From contig RQOI01000466.1 in NCBI GenBank assembly GCA_003854995.1, forward strand, positions 1 to 7,377: a DNA stretch of 7,377 nt, written 5' to 3'. The DNA is from Candidatus Zhuqueibacterota bacterium (GTDB lineage Bacteria > Zhuqueibacterota > Zhuqueibacteria > Residuimicrobiales > Krinioviventaceae). Shown one piece after another: positions 5,859 through 7,377 of the stretch (positions are counted from its first letter, which is position 1; each line of letters begins with the position of its first letter). The notes below the pieces were generated by a model. The model saw nothing but the letters and a program-made list of their open reading frames with translations. It ran no database searches and was not told the DNA's origin. Both the position numbers and the translations under genes were made by a program.

Positions 5859-7152
5859 ATTCGACGATATATTCCGACATGTACGCGCTCTTTTCCGGTC
5901 GGATGTACTTGACGTACAATCTGGCCCGTCGACCCAATTTGAGGCAGGTGTTCCGCCCACTGATATCCTCCGGCGTATCCATTGGCTGCAGGGACGGATA
6001 CCAGAGCGTGTAGCCCGGTTTATCGAGGAGCAGCTGCGGCTTGGACCAGTCCTGTGAATTCGCCCCTTGCCCAAGATCGCGGTGCAAGTTGAAAGAGATG
6101 TGAATGGTGCTGCCGGTCCAGGACGGACCGGTCACCTTGCCCATCAGCATCACCCAGCAGTTGAGATAGGTGTTCCAGCTGACCGACGGGCCCCAGTGAA
6201 AACCGCCGCCCGGGGAGGAAGCCGGGCCACCCTCTGCCAGAGGAATTTGCAGCGCGGCAATGGGGGCGCCGATGCCGTCATGCGGCGCATGAAATCCGCT
6301 GCCATCCCATCGTCTGGCCTTGCCCGCAGGATTGTCCAGATCCCGCAAGTTGATCCTCGCCACACTGATGCACTGGCCGCTCCACTCCTTCGCAGCCGTC
6401 CAGGTGCTCTCATCGTAAATTCCCGGATAGCCGTATTCGCCGTAGAACAGATAGAGATGATCTCCGCACGCCACTGCTGACGGATCCCCGACGCCGCCGG
6501 CAAAGGTGTTGGAGGTGTTGTGCGGTTTGAGGATCAAGCGCGACTGGTAATCCTCGATGAAAATGCCCTTATCCTCCCATGATCTGCCGCCGTCCGTCGA
6601 CTTCATGATGCCAATTCGAGGCACAGCTGCCGGCGAGTCCGGGCCCTGTAATCCCTGCGGCCACTTGGCATCGATATAACCCGTCCCCGTCTCCGCATCC
6701 CAGGGCAGCGTCGAGGGATAGTTTTCATTATGATACACCGCGTAGAGTGTCTGGCCGCTGCGGTCTTGTCGATCCTGGTAGATGGTCTCGAACCAGACGG
6801 CGCCGTGCAATCCCGGCTGCCCGATGGGCGCATTTGGCGGCAGCAGGGGTTGGGTGAATTCTTCCGGCCGGCTGCTGAAGGCTTTATCGGCATTGCGGCC
6901 GTCGGCGAATTTCAGATCGCGGGCGTCCCCCCACAGAGGATCCTCGCCGTACTTGCCCGGAAAGATGCGAAAGGTATCGGCCACCCACGCCTCGGCCATA
7001 TTGCAGTCGACAAAGGAATTAAAATAGAACGTATCCGCCGGCACAAGTTTGAACTCTGGCAAACGGGACGGCTGGGACTCGTTCTCGACATTCCTGCAGG
7101 CGGCGTACAGCAGAATGGCGCACAGGCTGATGAAGCTAATCTGGTTTTTCAT
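5848..7152 (-). CDS. uncharacterised Asp-box lipoprotein, probable beta-propeller glycosidase-like protein
   Basis: The 434-residue protein has a lipoprotein signal peptide with lipobox YAAC (Cys19). The mature part is rich in short aromatic beta-strand segments: GLHGAVWFETIYQD, RIGIMKSTDGGRSWEDKG, GGVGDPSAV followed by LYLFYGEYG, ISVARINL, FHWGPSVSWN, IHISFNLHRDL and WYPSLQPM. STDGGRSW (185-192) is a textbook Asp-box (SxDxGxxW), the turn motif of sialidase-type and other sugar-cleaving propellers. The conserved-looking acids D223 (GDPS) and E239 (YGEYG) could be active-site residues, in the manner of GH43-like five-bladed propellers. I cannot assign a numbered family. The ATG at 7152 was chosen because AAAGG is 6 bases upstream. 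The GTG two codons earlier abuts that site. It is encoded 181 bases before the GH125 gene on the same strand, suggesting work on the same mannose-containing glycans, but this is inference. Confidence 0.75.
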   Translation of the reverse strand: MKNQISFISLCAILLYAACRNVENESQPSRLPEFKLVPADTFYFNSFVDCNMAEAWVADTFRIFPGKYGEDPLWGDARDLKFADGRNADKAFSSRPEEFTQPLLPPNAPIGQPGLHGAVWFETIYQDRQDRSGQTLYAVYHNENYPSTLPWDAETGTGYIDAKWPQGLQGPDSPAAVPRIGIMKSTDGGRSWEDKGIFIEDYQSRLILKPHNTSNTFAGGVGDPSAVACGDHLYLFYGEYGYPGIYDESTWTAAKEWSGQCISVARINLRDLDNPAGKARRWDGSGFHAPHDGIGAPIAALQIPLAEGGPASSPGGGFHWGPSVSWNTYLNCWVMLMGKVTGPSWTGSTIHISFNLHRDLGQGANSQDWSKPQLLLDKPGYTLWYPSLQPMDTPEDISGRNTCLKLGRRARLYVKYIRPEKSAYMSEYIVEFRR

Positions 7153-7195
7153 TGTCACCCTTTGTTTTTTCTCCGCCGAATCTCGGATAGGCTTT

Positions 7196-7227
7196 GTCCG
7201 CCCATCGGCGATTTCCAGGGCGCGGAC
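7196..7227. promoter_or_regulatory. GC-rich hairpin in the leader of the lipoprotein gene
   Basis: GTCCGC (7196-7201) pairs exactly with GCGGAC (7222-7227). Two more C-G pairs can form inside after a small bulge. It starts 43 bases upstream of the lipoprotein start codon, so it would fold in the mRNA leader if transcription begins further upstream. No T-run follows on the minus strand, so it is not a plain terminator. No known riboswitch was recognised. Confidence 0.3.
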
Positions 7228-7250
7228 TTGGCCGCATGCAAAAACATCTT

Positions 7251-7333
7251 AACCACAGAGGGCACCGAGAATCACGGAGGATAAGAAGCGAAATCGGGCA
7301 ATATCTCGGTGAATCTCGGCGCCTTCGGTGGTT
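7251..7333. repeat. imperfect inverted repeat of the dispersed ACCACAGAG type
   Basis: The arms at 7251-7281 and 7303-7333 are 31 bases each and match as reverse complements at about 24-25 positions, including AACCAC, the 6-base block CCGAGA and TCAC. The loop is 7282-7302. The arm begins AACCACAGAGGGCACCGAGA, the familiar pattern of a short dispersed intergenic repeat (variants of ACCACAGAGGCACAGAG...CTCTGTGGT) found in many environmental bacteria. In the plus strand it gives the typical spurious peptide LTTEGTENHGG. It carries no gene. It may act as an mRNA end structure for whatever lies to the right, or simply be a non-autonomous repeat. Confidence 0.7.
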
Positions 7334-7377
7334 GGCTTTAAAACGGTGCAAAAAAGCACGATGTTGCCAGTTTGTAG

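Noticed and set aside
6730..7284. Plus-strand open frame of 184 codons over the lipoprotein 5' end
   Set aside because: It is antisense to the lipoprotein gene and ends in the dispersed repeat, giving the known spurious peptide LTTEGTENHGG.
7346..7359. GTGC-A6-GCAC hairpin as a terminator at the right edge
   Set aside because: Only four base pairs with an A-rich loop and no following T-run. Too weak to call.
1..7377. CRISPR array, tRNA, rRNA, transposase or phage genes
   Set aside because: No spaced direct repeats, no cloverleaf or rRNA-like stretch and no transposase or phage protein motif was seen on either strand.

Overview
The window looks like part of a bacterial chromosome from the FCB superphylum (Bacteroidota, Ignavibacteriota, Calditrichota, KSB1 and relatives). 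Three observations support this: a gene remnant ending in a type IX secretion (Por) C-terminal sorting domain, a GH92 plus GH125 alpha-mannosidase pair built as an exported set, and a DPS-like (DPSL) ferritin of the kind known from Bacteroides. The PNHPNPFN-style sorting tail and the GC-rich codon use lean towards Calditrichota/KSB1-like lineages rather than classical Bacteroides. That placement is inference. No rRNA, tRNA or other phylogenetic marker is present.

All convincing genes are on the minus strand, so transcription runs from high to low coordinates. The right part (about 7152 to 1980) is a saccharide-degradation block. An Asp-box lipoprotein of unrecognised family (5848-7152) comes first, then, after a 181-base gap, a Tat-signal GH125 exo-alpha-1,6-mannosidase (4260-5666), then, after only 18 bases, a lipoprotein GH92 alpha-mannosidase (1980-4241). 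GH92 enzymes typically remove alpha-1,2 (some alpha-1,3) mannose and GH125 removes alpha-1,6 mannose. Together they would trim high-mannose N-glycans or fungal-type mannan to free mannose outside the cytoplasm. The leading lipoprotein may add another carbohydrate-active step. No SusC/SusD pair, transporter or regulator lies in the window.

The middle holds a compact, intact DPSL/thioferritin-type ferritin gene (1317-1829) with its own strong ribosome binding site and an inverted repeat in its upstream region. It is probably an oxidative-stress or iron gene unrelated to the mannosidases.

The left 1345 bases look like a scarred region. A PQQ-type beta-propeller with an intact type IX sorting tail runs from inside the ferritin 3' end to 464 but has no start codon or signal peptide where one is needed. 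It abuts at 459-463 a GC-rich tail of 53 codons of an unrelated gene that also lacks a start. Beyond this is AT-rich non-coding DNA with a large hairpin (149-215) and a possible end of a plus-strand gene at the window edge.

Other structures are a plus-strand reading frame resembling the end of a second sorting domain in the gap between the lipoprotein and GH125 genes (5742-5858), a GC-rich leader hairpin (7196-7227), and an imperfect 31-base inverted repeat of the dispersed ACCACAGAG family (7251-7333) upstream of the mannosidase block.

No clearly new multi-gene system was found. The best candidates for novelty are the unrecognised lipoprotein and the mosaic, start-less gene fragments at the left.
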